A stretch of DNA of 35,233 bases. Origin: CAXYVC01 sp964292295 (GTDB taxonomy: Bacteria > Acidobacteriota > Holophagae > Holophagales > Holophagaceae). How positions within the stretch are numbered: position 1 is the stretch's first letter; each line of letters starts with the position of its first letter. Both the position numbers and the translations under genes were made by a program. Of the stretch, positions 23,218 to 31,085 are shown one piece after another. Under the pieces are notes generated by a model that saw nothing but the letters and a program-made list of their open reading frames with translations, searched no databases and had not been told where the DNA came from. The stretch covers positions 1 to 35,233 of the forward strand of contig CAXYVC010000018.1 in NCBI GenBank assembly GCA_964292295.1, given 5' to 3'.

Positions 23218-26200
23218 CGAGCCTGAGATCCCTGATGCTGGAACGCGTGCTGCTGCTGGACGGCGGCATGGGCACGCAGATCCTGGAGCGCCGCCCCACG
23301 GCGGACGACTTCGGCGGTGCAGCCTTCGAGGGCTGCCTGGAGCTGCTCTGCGAGCGGCGCCCCGACTGGATCCGCGAAATCCACGCCGCCTATTTCGCGG
23401 TGGGCGCGGACGCGGTGGAGACCCACAGCTTCGGCGCCAACGCGGTGGGGCTGGCCGAATACGGCCTGGCGGACCAGGTCGAGACGCTGAACCGCCGCGC
23501 GGCCGAGCTGGCGCGGGAGGTGGCCCGCCAGTTCCCGGGGCCGCGCTTCGTCATCGGCAGCCTGGGGCCGGGCGGCAAGCTGCCCACCCTGGGCCAGGTT
23601 GCCCACGCGGAGCTCTTCCGCTCCTACGCGGCCCAGGCCCGGGGGCTGCTCTCCGGCGGCGTGGACGCGCTGCTCCTGGAAACCTGCCAGGACCTGGGCC
23701 AGGTGAAGACCGCGGTGCGGGCCCTCCGCGCGGCCATGACGGAGCTGCAGCTGGAGCGCCCCCTGTGGGTGCAGGTGACGGTGGAGCCGAGCGGAACCCT
23801 GCTCCTGGGCACGGAGATCGCCGCGGTCATTGCCACCCTCGAGATGCTTCCCGTGGACCTGCTGGGCCTCAACTGCGGAACGGGGCCCGACGAGATGCGC
23901 GGTCCCTTGAGCACGCTCGCGGAGAGCTGGCCCCTGGCCCTCAGCTGCCAGCCCAACGCCGGCCTGCCCGTGAACGCGGGAGGGAGGCTGGTGCATCCCC
24001 TGGGGCCCGAGGCCTTCGCCCGCAAGACGGCGCGGCTGGTGAAGGACTTCGGCTTGAACGTCGCGGGGGGCTGCTGCGGCACCACCCCCGCCCACATCCG
24101 CGCCCTGCGCGAAGCCCTGGCGGGCCATGCCCTCACGCACCGCACGCCCGTCCTGGACCGCAGCGCGGCCAGCCTGTACCAGGCGGTGAGTCTGCGCCAG
24201 GAGCCGCGGCCCCTGATCGTGGGGGAGCGCACGAACGCCCAGGGCAGTCGCGCCTTCCGCGCCTGCCTGGAGCGGGACGACTACGACGGCATGGCCTCCA
24301 TCGCCCGGGAGCAGCAGCGGGAGGGGGCCCACATGCTCGACCTCTGCGTGGCCACCGCGGGGCGCGACGAGGCGCGGGACCTGGAGGAGCTGGTGAAGCG
24401 CGTGGCGCTCCAGTCTCGTCTGCCTCTGATGCTGGACAGCACCGACCCTGCGGTGCTCGCCCGGGCGTTGGCGCTGGCCCCGGGGAAGTGCGTGGTGAAC
24501 TCCATCCACTTCGAGGAGGGCGAGGCGAAGGCCCGGCGCGTGCTGGAGCTCTGCCGGGAGCACGGCGCGGCGGTGGTGGGCCTCTGCATCGACGAGGCGG
24601 GCATGGCCCGCACGGCGGGGCGCAAGCTGGAGGTGGCCCGGCGCCTGGTGGACCTGGCGGTGGGAGACTTCGGCTTCAACCCCTCCGACCTCATCCTGGA
24701 TCCCCTCACCTTCACCCTGGCCAGTGGCGGGGAGGAGAGCCGGCGCAGCGCCCTGGAGACCCTGGAGGCGCTGGCGGAGATCAAGGCCCGCTTCCACGGG
24801 GTGCTGACCCTCCTGGGCGTCAGCAACGTGAGCTTCGGCCTGAAGCCTGCCGCGCGCCACGCGCTGAACGCCCTGATGCTGGTGCACGCCGTGCGCCACG
24901 GGCTGGACCTGGCCATCTTCAACGCTGCGCGGGTGACGCCCCTGTCCCGGCTGCCCGAAGACGTGCGCCGCGCGGGGGAGGATCTGATCCACGACCGGCG
25001 GCGGGAGGGCCACGATCCCCTCCATGCCTTCCTCGCCTGCTTCGAGGGCCCGGCGCGGGACGCCGCGGAGGCCGTGGCGGTGCTGGACCCCGAGGCGCGC
25101 CTGCGCCGGGACCTCCTGGAGGGGGACCGGGCGCGGATCGCGGAGGACGTGGACGCGGCCCTCCGCACGAGCGCCCCCGTGGATCTGCTGAACCGCGTGC
25201 TGCTTGGGGCCATGCAGGAGCTGGGCAGGCGCTTCGGCGCCGGGGAGCTGCAGCTGCCCTTCGTGCTGGCGGGCGCCGAGGCCATGAAGGCCGCGGTGGC
25301 GCGCCTCAGGCCCCACCTGCCGAAGGGCGCGGACGGGGCCAAGGGCCGGGTGCTGCTGGCCACCGTGAAGGGCGACGTGCACGACATCGGCAAGAACCTG
25401 GTGGGCATCCTGCTGGAGAACAACGGCTGGGAGGTGGAGGACCTGGGCATCCAGGTGCCGCCGGAGCGCCTGGCCGAGGCCCTGGAGGCGCGCCCCGCCG
25501 CAGCGCTCGGCCTTTCGGGGCTGCTGGTGAAGTCCACCGCGGCCATGCGCGACAGCCTGCAGGTCCTGGCGGAACGTGGGCACCGCCTTCCCGTGCTGCT
25601 GGGGGGGGCGGCGCTCACGCGCGGCTTCGTGGCGGAGGTCTGCCAGCCGGCCTATGGGGGGCCCGTCCACTACGCGGCAGACGCCTTTGACGGCCTGCGG
25701 ATCCTGGAGGGACTGCGCGCCGGGGAAGCGGGCGCGGAGGCCGTTCCGTCCGCGCAGGGCACTTCGCCCGAAGTGGGCGTGGCCCTGGACTCGGAGGGGC
25801 GCAGCTCCTGGGTGCGGCGCCCGGAAGTGCTGCCCCGGGCCCCCTTCCTGGGGGTGCGCGGGGCGGAGCCCGGGCTCCAGGAGCTCTTCGACTGGCTGGA
25901 CACCTTCGTGGTGATGCGGCACCGGTGGGCCTTCACCCAGGGGGCGCTGGACGACGCCGCCTACGAGGCGCTCCTGCGGGAGAAGGCCCAGCCGCTGCTG
26001 GAGGCCTGGAAGATGCGCCTGCTGGCCGAGCCCATCCTGCGCCCGCGGGCCCGCTACGGCTTCTTCCGCGCCCGGAGCCGGGGGGATGCCCTGGAGCTCC
26101 TGGCGCCGGAGGGGGACCGCGTGCTCCGGACCCTGCGCTTCCCCCGGCAGCCAGGAGGGCGTCGCCTCTGCGTGGCGGACTTCTTCGAGCCCGCCGCCTC

Positions 26201-26618
26201 GGAGCGGGAGGATGTGGCCGCCCTCCAGCTGGTGACCCTCGGCCCCGAGGCCTCGGCCTATGCGTCCCGCCTGCACGCAGAGGGGCGCTACGCCGACTAC
26301 TTCGCCTTCCACGGGCTGGCCACGGAGCTGACGGAGGCCTGCGCGGAGTGGATGCACGCGCGGATCCGGCGCGAGCTCGGCATCCACGGCATGGACGCGC
26401 CCCGGCTCCGCCAGCGCCTGGCCCAGGGCTACCAGGGAAGCCGCTTCTCCTTCGGCTATCCCGCGTGTCCCAGCCTGGAGGCCAACGGGGAGCTGCTGGC
26501 ACTGCTGGAGGGCGGAACGCTCGGCGTGGCGCTCACGGAGACCTTCCAGATGGTGCCGGAGTTCAGCACCTGCGCCCTGGTGGCCTCGCACCCGCAGGCG
26601 CGGTACTTCGCGGTGTGA
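23214..26618 (+). CDS. metH: Cobalamin-dependent methionine synthase
   Basis: This enzyme transfers the methyl group of 5-methyl-THF to homocysteine via cob(I)alamin. The 1134 aa hold all modules. The homocysteine domain has an intact zinc site: GLNCGTGP (Cys221) and GGCCGTTP (Cys287, Cys288). The folate domain (pterin-binding) begins near 340 with VGERTNAQGSRAF. Next come the cobalamin cap and the B12 domain with VHDIGKN (Asp721, His723 lower ligand, Gly726), then the SAM-reactivation domain with FSFGYPACPSLE and EFSTCALVASHPQA. In the reactivation domain YGFFRARS replaces the common YG-F-PA. The start is GTG 23214 overlapping the previous stop; the alternative ATG at codon 8 is possible. 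This is the last gene of the methionine unit. Confidence 0.95.
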   Translation: MTSLRSLMLERVLLLDGGMGTQILERRPTADDFGGAAFEGCLELLCERRPDWIREIHAAYFAVGADAVETHSFGANAVGLAEYGLADQVETLNRRAAELAREVARQFPGPRFVIGSLGPGGKLPTLGQVAHAELFRSYAAQARGLLSGGVDALLLETCQDLGQVKTAVRALRAAMTELQLERPLWVQVTVEPSGTLLLGTEIAAVIATLEMLPVDLLGLNCGTGPDEMRGPLSTLAESWPLALSCQPNAGLPVNAGGRLVHPLGPEAFARKTARLVKDFGLNVAGGCCGTTPAHIRALREALAGHALTHRTPVLDRSAASLYQAVSLRQEPRPLIVGERTNAQGSRAFRACLERDDYDGMASIAREQQREGAHMLDLCVATAGRDEARDLEELVKRVALQSRLPLMLDSTDPAVLARALALAPGKCVVNSIHFEEGEAKARRVLELCREHGAAVVGLCIDEAGMARTAGRKLEVARRLVDLAVGDFGFNPSDLILDPLTFTLASGGEESRRSALETLEALAEIKARFHGVLTLLGVSNVSFGLKPAARHALNALMLVHAVRHGLDLAIFNAARVTPLSRLPEDVRRAGEDLIHDRRREGHDPLHAFLACFEGPARDAAEAVAVLDPEARLRRDLLEGDRARIAEDVDAALRTSAPVDLLNRVLLGAMQELGRRFGAGELQLPFVLAGAEAMKAAVARLRPHLPKGADGAKGRVLLATVKGDVHDIGKNLVGILLENNGWEVEDLGIQVPPERLAEALEARPAAALGLSGLLVKSTAAMRDSLQVLAERGHRLPVLLGGAALTRGFVAEVCQPAYGGPVHYAADAFDGLRILEGLRAGEAGAEAVPSAQGTSPEVGVALDSEGRSSWVRRPEVLPRAPFLGVRGAEPGLQELFDWLDTFVVMRHRWAFTQGALDDAAYEALLREKAQPLLEAWKMRLLAEPILRPRARYGFFRARSRGDALELLAPEGDRVLRTLRFPRQPGGRRLCVADFFEPAASEREDVAALQLVTLGPEASAYASRLHAEGRYADYFAFHGLATELTEACAEWMHARIRRELGIHGMDAPRLRQRLAQGYQGSRFSFGYPACPSLEANGELLALLEGGTLGVALTETFQMVPEFSTCALVASHPQARYFAV

Positions 26619-26636
26619 CCGGTCCTGCCTCCGGGT

Positions 26637-26843
26637 TCAGCGCTGGCGCAGCAGCCACGCGGAAAGGCGGCGGCGGAAGTGCCCCGGGCAGTCCAGGTCC
26701 TCCCGGCAGAGGCGGGGGGGGTGGTCCTGCGTCCCGCAGGCGGCCTCCGGGGCGGCTTCCGGCAGCGGGGAGCGGGCAGCAGGGGACGTGCGGCCCTCCT
26801 GCGCGGCTGCGGGGTGCTGCATGGTTTCGGTCGAACGGCGCAT
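26637..26843 (-). CDS. Possible 68-aa cysteine-containing protein (low confidence)
   Basis: On the minus strand, an ATG at 26843 with GGAG eight bases upstream opens a frame beginning MRRSTETMQHPAAA. It ends with CREDLDCPGHFRRRLSAW and a basic tail. Three cysteines and the basic amphipathic end look protein-like, but no family is recognised. It occupies the otherwise empty 290 bases between metH and the UDG-like gene. Confidence 0.3.
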   Translation of the reverse strand: MRRSTETMQHPAAAQEGRTSPAARSPLPEAAPEAACGTQDHPPRLCREDLDCPGHFRRRLSAWLLRQR

Positions 26844-26907
26844 GGTGCCGGCTCCAGCCCCGGCGCGTGGGCATTCCCCAAAGATAGGCATCTGGCACAA
26901 TGACGCC

Positions 26908-27507
26908 ATGCCACGGATTTTTCAGACTCCCGTGCCCGCCCTCCTATCCGCGGAGGGCCCGATCCGCGCCTTCCTGGTGGGGGAGGCGCCGGGGCCGCGG
27001 GGCGCCGACCAGAGCGGCGTGCCCTTCTGGGGAGACCGGGCCGGCCTTCCCGTCTACCGCGCTCTGGAGGCCGCTGGCTGTGCCGGGGTGCCCCCGGAGG
27101 CCTACGGAGACTGGGACGGTGCGCGCCTGAAGGCGCGCGGTCTCTGGCCGACCTTGCGGGGGGTCGCCCTGGGCAACGCCCTGGACCGCTGCCCCACCCG
27201 GGACGGCGAGCACTTCCACGCGCCCACGGACCGGGAGCTGCTGGCGCCCGAGAACCTGACCCGCCTGCGCCGGGAGCTGCTGGAGATCACGGTCCGCTGT
27301 CCGGGCACCCTCCGGGTCGTCACCCTGGGGCGCCGGGCAGCGTGGCTTTTCGCCCACGCCGGGGAGCTGCCGCCCCACAGTCTTCACGCGCTGCCCCATC
27401 CCAGCGCCCAGGGACTGCTCCAGGCGGCGCCGGACAAGGGTCGGGGCCTGAAGCTTGCGGACCTGCAGGCCGCCTGGGAGGGTCGGCTCCGGGAGCTGCT
27501 GGGCTGA
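26908..27507 (+). CDS. Uracil-DNA glycosylase superfamily protein
   Basis: This is probably a DNA-repair glycosylase of the UDG superfamily, or a non-catalytic relative. The 199 aa contain FLVGEAPGPRGADQSGVPFWG, the nucleotide-binding/water-activating motif of family 4/5-like UDGs, a central NALDRCPTRDGEHFHAP segment, VTLGRRAAWLF, and the second active-site motif LPHPSAQG. No 4Fe-4S cysteine set is evident, so it is not a classic family 4 enzyme. Start ATG 26908 follows a short AT-richer segment; longer in-frame starts exist but are not protein-like. It stands alone, separated from metH by 289 bases and from the pseudouridine synthase by 78 bases. Confidence 0.75.
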   Translation: MPRIFQTPVPALLSAEGPIRAFLVGEAPGPRGADQSGVPFWGDRAGLPVYRALEAAGCAGVPPEAYGDWDGARLKARGLWPTLRGVALGNALDRCPTRDGEHFHAPTDRELLAPENLTRLRRELLEITVRCPGTLRVVTLGRRAAWLFAHAGELPPHSLHALPHPSAQGLLQAAPDKGRGLKLADLQAAWEGRLRELLG

Positions 27508-27554
27508 CGGAATTCCTTTGGGCGTGCGCCTCTTTGGTGTTTTCCTAGTCCTTC

Positions 27555-27571
27555 GCCCGGCGCCGCCGGGC
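27555..27571 (+). promoter_or_regulatory. GC hairpin just upstream of the pseudouridine synthase RBS
   Basis: GCCCGGC-GCC-GCCGGGC is a perfect 7-bp stem with a 3-base loop, ending four bases before the CAGGAGG ribosome-binding site. No U-tract follows. It could modulate translation or be a weak termination signal for the preceding gene; function unknown. Confidence 0.3.
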
Positions 27572-27585
27572 TGGCAGGAGGTCCC

Positions 27586-29166
27586 ATGGCGCGGCTGGAC
27601 AGGACGTGGACGGTGGAGGCGGAGGGATCGCCCCTCGCCACGGAGCTGCACCGGGTGCTGGAGGTCAGCCACCGCCAGGCCAAGGGCCTGATCGACGCGG
27701 CCTGCGTGAAGGTGAACGGCGAGGTCGCGTCCACGTACGGCTTGCGGCTGGCGGCGGGGGACCGCGTGGCGGTGAAGGGGGAGGAGCGCAGCTACCAGCC
27801 CCTCCCGAAGCCCCGGAAGGGCCTCGCCGAGGCGGACTGGAAGGTGCTCTGGGAGGACAAGCACCTGCTCTTCGTGGAGAAGGCGGCGGGCCTGCTCACC
27901 GTGCCCACCGAGACCTCCCCGGAGCCGAGCCTGGCGGACGCCATCAAGGACCAGTACCGCCGGCGCGGCTTCAAGCACTTCCAGCTCTACATCGTGCACC
28001 GCCTGGACCGCCACACCTCCGGCGTGCTGGTCTTCGCCAAGACCTCCGAGGCGCTGCACCACCTCAAGGACCTCTTCGCCGAGCACAAGCTCCAGCGCGT
28101 GTACAAAGCCATCCTGGTGGGCGAGCTGCCCGAGAACGCCGGCACCCTGACGGACCGTCTGGTGGAGCGCGCCCGCAGCATGAAGATGGCGGTCCTGGAC
28201 GAGCGCAAGAAGGAGCCCAAGGGGGCCCAGAAGGCCGTCACGCACTATCGCGTGGTGGAGCGCCTGCCCGGGCACACGGTGGTGGAGGTGCGCCTGGAAA
28301 CGGGGCGGCGCAACCAGATCCGCGTGCAGTTCGCCGAGCGCGGTTTCCCCCTGCTGGGCGACCAGGTCTACGGCGCCAAGAGCAGCCTGATCGAGCGCCA
28401 GGCCCTCCACGCGGAGCTGCTGGGCGTGAAGCATCCGGAGACCGGCGAGATGGTCAGCGTGACCTGTCCGCTGCCCAAGGATCTGGAGGCGGCGCTCCGC
28501 ACCCTGCGGCTGCGCCGGCGCGTGGAGCGGGCCGAGGAGGGGCGCACCGGGGCCGAGGGCATCTACCAGCCCCGGGCCACCCGGGAAAAGCGCCAGGCCG
28601 GCGTGGCCCGCGCCCGGAAGTTCGAGGAGATGGAGGCCGCCAGCGGAAGCCGCCGTGCCCCGCGGGAGGGCGGCGAACGTGAGGAGCGGCCCCGGCCGCG
28701 TCCCCGCCCTGCGCGGGAGGGCCAGGGAGAGGGCCGTCCCGGCTCCCGCCCCTTCAAGCCCCGCGCCGGTGTGCGCCGGGATGGGGAGGGAGAAGCGCGC
28801 GGTGAACGTCCCAGGCCGCGTCCCCGCCCTGCGCGGGCCGGCCAGGAGGAGGGCCGCCCGGCCTCCCGTCCCTTCAAACCCCGCACGGATGTGCGCCGGG
28901 ATGGAGAGGGTGAGGCGCGCGGCGAAGGTCCCCGGCCGCGTCCCCGCCCTGCGCGGGAGGGCCAGGGAGAGGGCCGTCCCGGCTCCCACCCCTTCAAGCC
29001 CCGCGCCGGTGTGCGCCGGGATGAGGAGGGCGACACGCCGCGGCGGCCCGCAGCGAGGCCCCGCACGGGCGCCCGTCCAGGGGGCAGCGGTCGGCCCGCC
29101 TCCCAGGGCAAGCGTCCCGCTGGCAAGGCGCCGGTGGGACGGAAACCCGTGCGCCGCAAGGGCTGA
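27586..29166 (+). CDS. RluA-family pseudouridine synthase with long repeat tail
   Basis: This enzyme isomerises specific uridines in rRNA or tRNA. Residues 1-70 form an S4-like RNA-binding domain (ELHRVLEVSHRQAKGLI, ACVKVNGE). Residues ~87-300 are the catalytic domain, with IVHRLDRHTSGVLVF (Asp141), RVYKAILVG and LETGRRNQIRVQFA. From ~310 to 526 a charged tail rich in Arg, Pro, Gly and Glu includes three near-identical 40-residue units. A typical RluA/RluD protein is about 300-330 aa, so the tail adds ~200 residues. It is probably disordered and RNA-binding. CAGGAGG sits seven bases before ATG. Which RNA is modified cannot be read from sequence. Confidence 0.9.
   Translation: MARLDRTWTVEAEGSPLATELHRVLEVSHRQAKGLIDAACVKVNGEVASTYGLRLAAGDRVAVKGEERSYQPLPKPRKGLAEADWKVLWEDKHLLFVEKAAGLLTVPTETSPEPSLADAIKDQYRRRGFKHFQLYIVHRLDRHTSGVLVFAKTSEALHHLKDLFAEHKLQRVYKAILVGELPENAGTLTDRLVERARSMKMAVLDERKKEPKGAQKAVTHYRVVERLPGHTVVEVRLETGRRNQIRVQFAERGFPLLGDQVYGAKSSLIERQALHAELLGVKHPETGEMVSVTCPLPKDLEAALRTLRLRRRVERAEEGRTGAEGIYQPRATREKRQAGVARARKFEEMEAASGSRRAPREGGEREERPRPRPRPAREGQGEGRPGSRPFKPRAGVRRDGEGEARGERPRPRPRPARAGQEEGRPASRPFKPRTDVRRDGEGEARGEGPRPRPRPAREGQGEGRPGSHPFKPRAGVRRDEEGDTPRRPAARPRTGARPGGSGRPASQGKRPAGKAPVGRKPVRRKG
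28681..29040 (+). repeat. Three in-frame 120-bp tandem repeats
   Basis: Units 28681-28800, 28801-28920 and 28921-29040 align without gaps and share long identical blocks (for example CCGCGTCCCCGCCCTGCGCGGG at the same offset). Each encodes 40 residues of the form PRPRPRPAR-EGQ-EGRP-S-PFKPR-GVRRD-EGEARGE. Units 1 and 3 are most alike. Being in frame, they look like a recent coding expansion of the pseudouridine-synthase tail. Confidence 0.93.
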
Positions 29167-29491
29167 GCCCCACCGGGACAGGCGTGGAATACGGTCCCGC
29201 CGAGGGGCGGTGGGCAGGGCCCTGCCAAGCCGTCGCCTGCCCTGGAAGGGGATTTAAATGCCAATTGATTGGGGGCTTGCCTGTAAATTCTTGGCGAGCG
29301 CTTTGTTGGATATGGGCAGCGGGGAGGCGTGCGCGTTGGAGGCTCCGGCCGGGGCTGTGCTACCGTGCGGGTACGGCTCCTGACCTTTTCGCTTTTCAAG
29401 CACTTGGCGCAAAGGACGATGAGCTGATCGGTTCCCTTGTTTCCCCTAGGATCCGGGGTGCTCCCGATTCCTGATCTCCATGGAGGTCCAC
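29167..29491. other. Intergenic region before the OmpA-like gene
   Basis: No gene is seen in these 325 bases. An AT-rich patch at about 29251-29315 (with TTTAAA and CAATTG) stands out against the GC-rich surroundings and is the most likely promoter zone, but I cannot place convincing -35 and -10 boxes. Confidence 0.4.
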
Positions 29492-30580
29492 GTGCGCACA
29501 CGTTCGCTTCTAACCACGCTCCTCGCCTGTGCGGCCAGCCTCGGCGCCCAGGAGGGGACGAACTGGGTGGCCCTGCAGGGCGCCTACGTCAAGCAGCAGG
29601 ACAGCTCCCACCTGAAGGACGGCGCGGGGCTGGGGCTCGGCCTGGGCCGCTGGTTCACCGACCGCTGGGGGGCCGAGCTGGGCGTCCTGGGGGCGGAGCT
29701 CAAGCCCGATCCTTCCGGCGACAAGAAAACCGAGACCAACCCCTCCCTGTCGGCCCTCTTCAACTTCCGGCCCGGCGCCACGGACTGGATTCCCTACCTG
29801 CGGGCGGGCCTGGGCGCCAGCTACCAGCCGAAGCCCATCCTGGGCTCCGACGGTGACTGGCGGGCCCTCTACCTGGCGGGCCTCGGCGTGCAGTTCTTCC
29901 CCGGGGAGCGCCTCGTGTCCTCTGTGGAGCTCCGAGCCCAACGCATCGGCACGGACACACCCTTCCGCACGGAGTGGCTGGCCCTGGCAGGCTTCGGCTA
30001 CCGCTGGGGCGGCGGGCGGGTGCTGCCTCCCCCGCCTCCGCCGCCGGCCCCTGAGCCCGCGCCCGCGCCCGAACCCGTGAAGGCCGAGCCCGTGGCGCCT
30101 CCCCCGCCGCCGCCTCCACCCCCCGCCCCCGTGGAGGAAGCGGCCAAGCCCGTGCCGCCGCCCCCCCCGCAGAAGATCGTGCTGGACGAGGCCGTGCTGC
30201 ACTTCGCCAACGGCCGTGCCGAGCTGCCCGCGGAGGCCGTCGAGGCCATCCAGAAGGTGGCCGAGAGCCTGAAGGCCTTCAAGGGTGACTACAGCCTGGA
30301 AGTCAGTGGCCACACCTCCAGTACGGGCGGCAAGGCCCTCAACAAGGCCCTGAGCAAGCGCCGGGCGGACGCGGTGGCGAAAATCCTCGTGGACGCGGGC
30401 ATTCCGGCCGCTTCCGTGACCACGGTGGGTGTGGGGCCCGACAAGCCCATCGCCGACAACAAGAGCAAGGAAGGGCAGGCCAAGAACCGCCGCGTCGAGA
30501 TCGACGTCAAGGTGAAGGGCGAGAACGTCGAGGTCCGGAAGACCGAGACCGCCATCGAAGAGAAGGCGCCCGCCAAGTAA
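29492..30580 (+). CDS. OmpA-family outer-membrane protein with proline-rich linker
   Basis: This protein has a signal peptide (RTRSLLTTLLACAASLGAQ), a ~150-residue beta-barrel domain with alternating aromatic strands (GLGLGLGRWFTDRWGAELG), and a flexible Pro/Ala/Glu linker with several polyproline runs (about 175-225). A C-terminal OmpA/MotB peptidoglycan-binding domain (about 230-345) reads VLHFANGRAELPAEA, LSKRRADAV and KNRRVEIDV. The start is GTG 29492, preceded by GGAGG; an upstream ATG at 29480 overlaps that site and is less likely. In GHTSSTGG the usual diaminopimelate-binding Asp of GHTD is Ser276, while the conserved Arg is kept, so wall binding may be altered. 362 aa. A terminator follows. 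Confidence 0.9.
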   Translation: MRTRSLLTTLLACAASLGAQEGTNWVALQGAYVKQQDSSHLKDGAGLGLGLGRWFTDRWGAELGVLGAELKPDPSGDKKTETNPSLSALFNFRPGATDWIPYLRAGLGASYQPKPILGSDGDWRALYLAGLGVQFFPGERLVSSVELRAQRIGTDTPFRTEWLALAGFGYRWGGGRVLPPPPPPPAPEPAPAPEPVKAEPVAPPPPPPPPPAPVEEAAKPVPPPPPQKIVLDEAVLHFANGRAELPAEAVEAIQKVAESLKAFKGDYSLEVSGHTSSTGGKALNKALSKRRADAVAKILVDAGIPAASVTTVGVGPDKPIADNKSKEGQAKNRRVEIDVKVKGENVEVRKTETAIEEKAPAK

Positions 30581-30595
30581 CGTGCGACCCGAGGC

Positions 30596-30632
30596 GTGTC
30601 CCCGGGGCCCCGGTCCCGGGGACACGCTTTTT
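30596..30632 (+). terminator. Intrinsic terminator after the OmpA-like gene
   Basis: A perfect 11-bp GC-rich stem (30596-30606 with 30615-30625, 8-base loop) is followed by GCTTTTT. This ends the OmpA-like transcript; mscL begins 16 bases later, so part of mscL expression must come from readthrough or a promoter within this region. Confidence 0.88.
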
Positions 30633-30647
30633 GCGATGGAGGGCGAC

Positions 30648-31046
30648 ATGTCCCTGATCCATGAATTCAAGGCCTTCGTTGCCAAGGGCAACGTGGTGGA
30701 CCTCGCCGTGGCGGTGGTGGTGGGCGGCGCCTTCAGCCGCATCGTCACCGCCTTCGTGGATGGCGTGGTGATGCCCCTCGTGTCCTACGTGCTGCCCGCC
30801 AACACCCAGTGGGAGGCCTGGACCCTCGGCAAGCTCCGTGTTGGCACGGTGCTGGGCGCCACGGTGAACTTCCTCCTCATCGCCCTGGTGGTCTTCCTGG
30901 TGCTGGTGAAGCTGCTCGGGGCGCTGATGAAGCGTCGCCAGGAGGAGGTGCCGGCGGCCCCGGACACGAAGGTGTGCCCGGAGTGCCTGGAGGCGATCCC
31001 CGCCGCAGCCCGCCGCTGCAAGCACTGCACCGCGCCCCAGGCTTGA
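30648..31046 (+). CDS. mscL: Large-conductance mechanosensitive channel with zinc ribbon
   Basis: This inner-membrane pore opens on membrane tension to relieve hypo-osmotic shock. The 132 aa show the MscL start MSLIHEFKAFVAKGNVVDLA, the first pore helix (VVVGGAFSRIVTAFVDGVVMP), a periplasmic loop, and the second helix (NFLLIALVVFLVLVKLLG). After the helix bundle region the usual acidic C-terminal coiled coil is replaced by a four-cysteine ribbon: VCPECLEAI (Cys110, Cys113) and RRCKHCTAP (Cys124, Cys127), a likely Zn site in the cytosol. GGAGGG precedes the ATG. It is convergent with folD, 39 bases apart. Confidence 0.93.
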   Translation: MSLIHEFKAFVAKGNVVDLAVAVVVGGAFSRIVTAFVDGVVMPLVSYVLPANTQWEAWTLGKLRVGTVLGATVNFLLIALVVFLVLVKLLGALMKRRQEEVPAAPDTKVCPECLEAIPAAARRCKHCTAPQA

Positions 31047-31085
31047 CGTTCCGGTGTCTCCGTGGCCCGCTGTCGGGGCGTTTCG

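Noticed and set aside
23031..26591. 1186-codon minus-strand open frame opposite metH
   Set aside because: metH is fully supported by domains; the antisense product has no motif and the biased composition of a shadow frame.
28681..29040. Tandem repeats as a possible CRISPR array
   Set aside because: The period is 120 bases without unique spacers, and the repeats are in frame within a protein tail.
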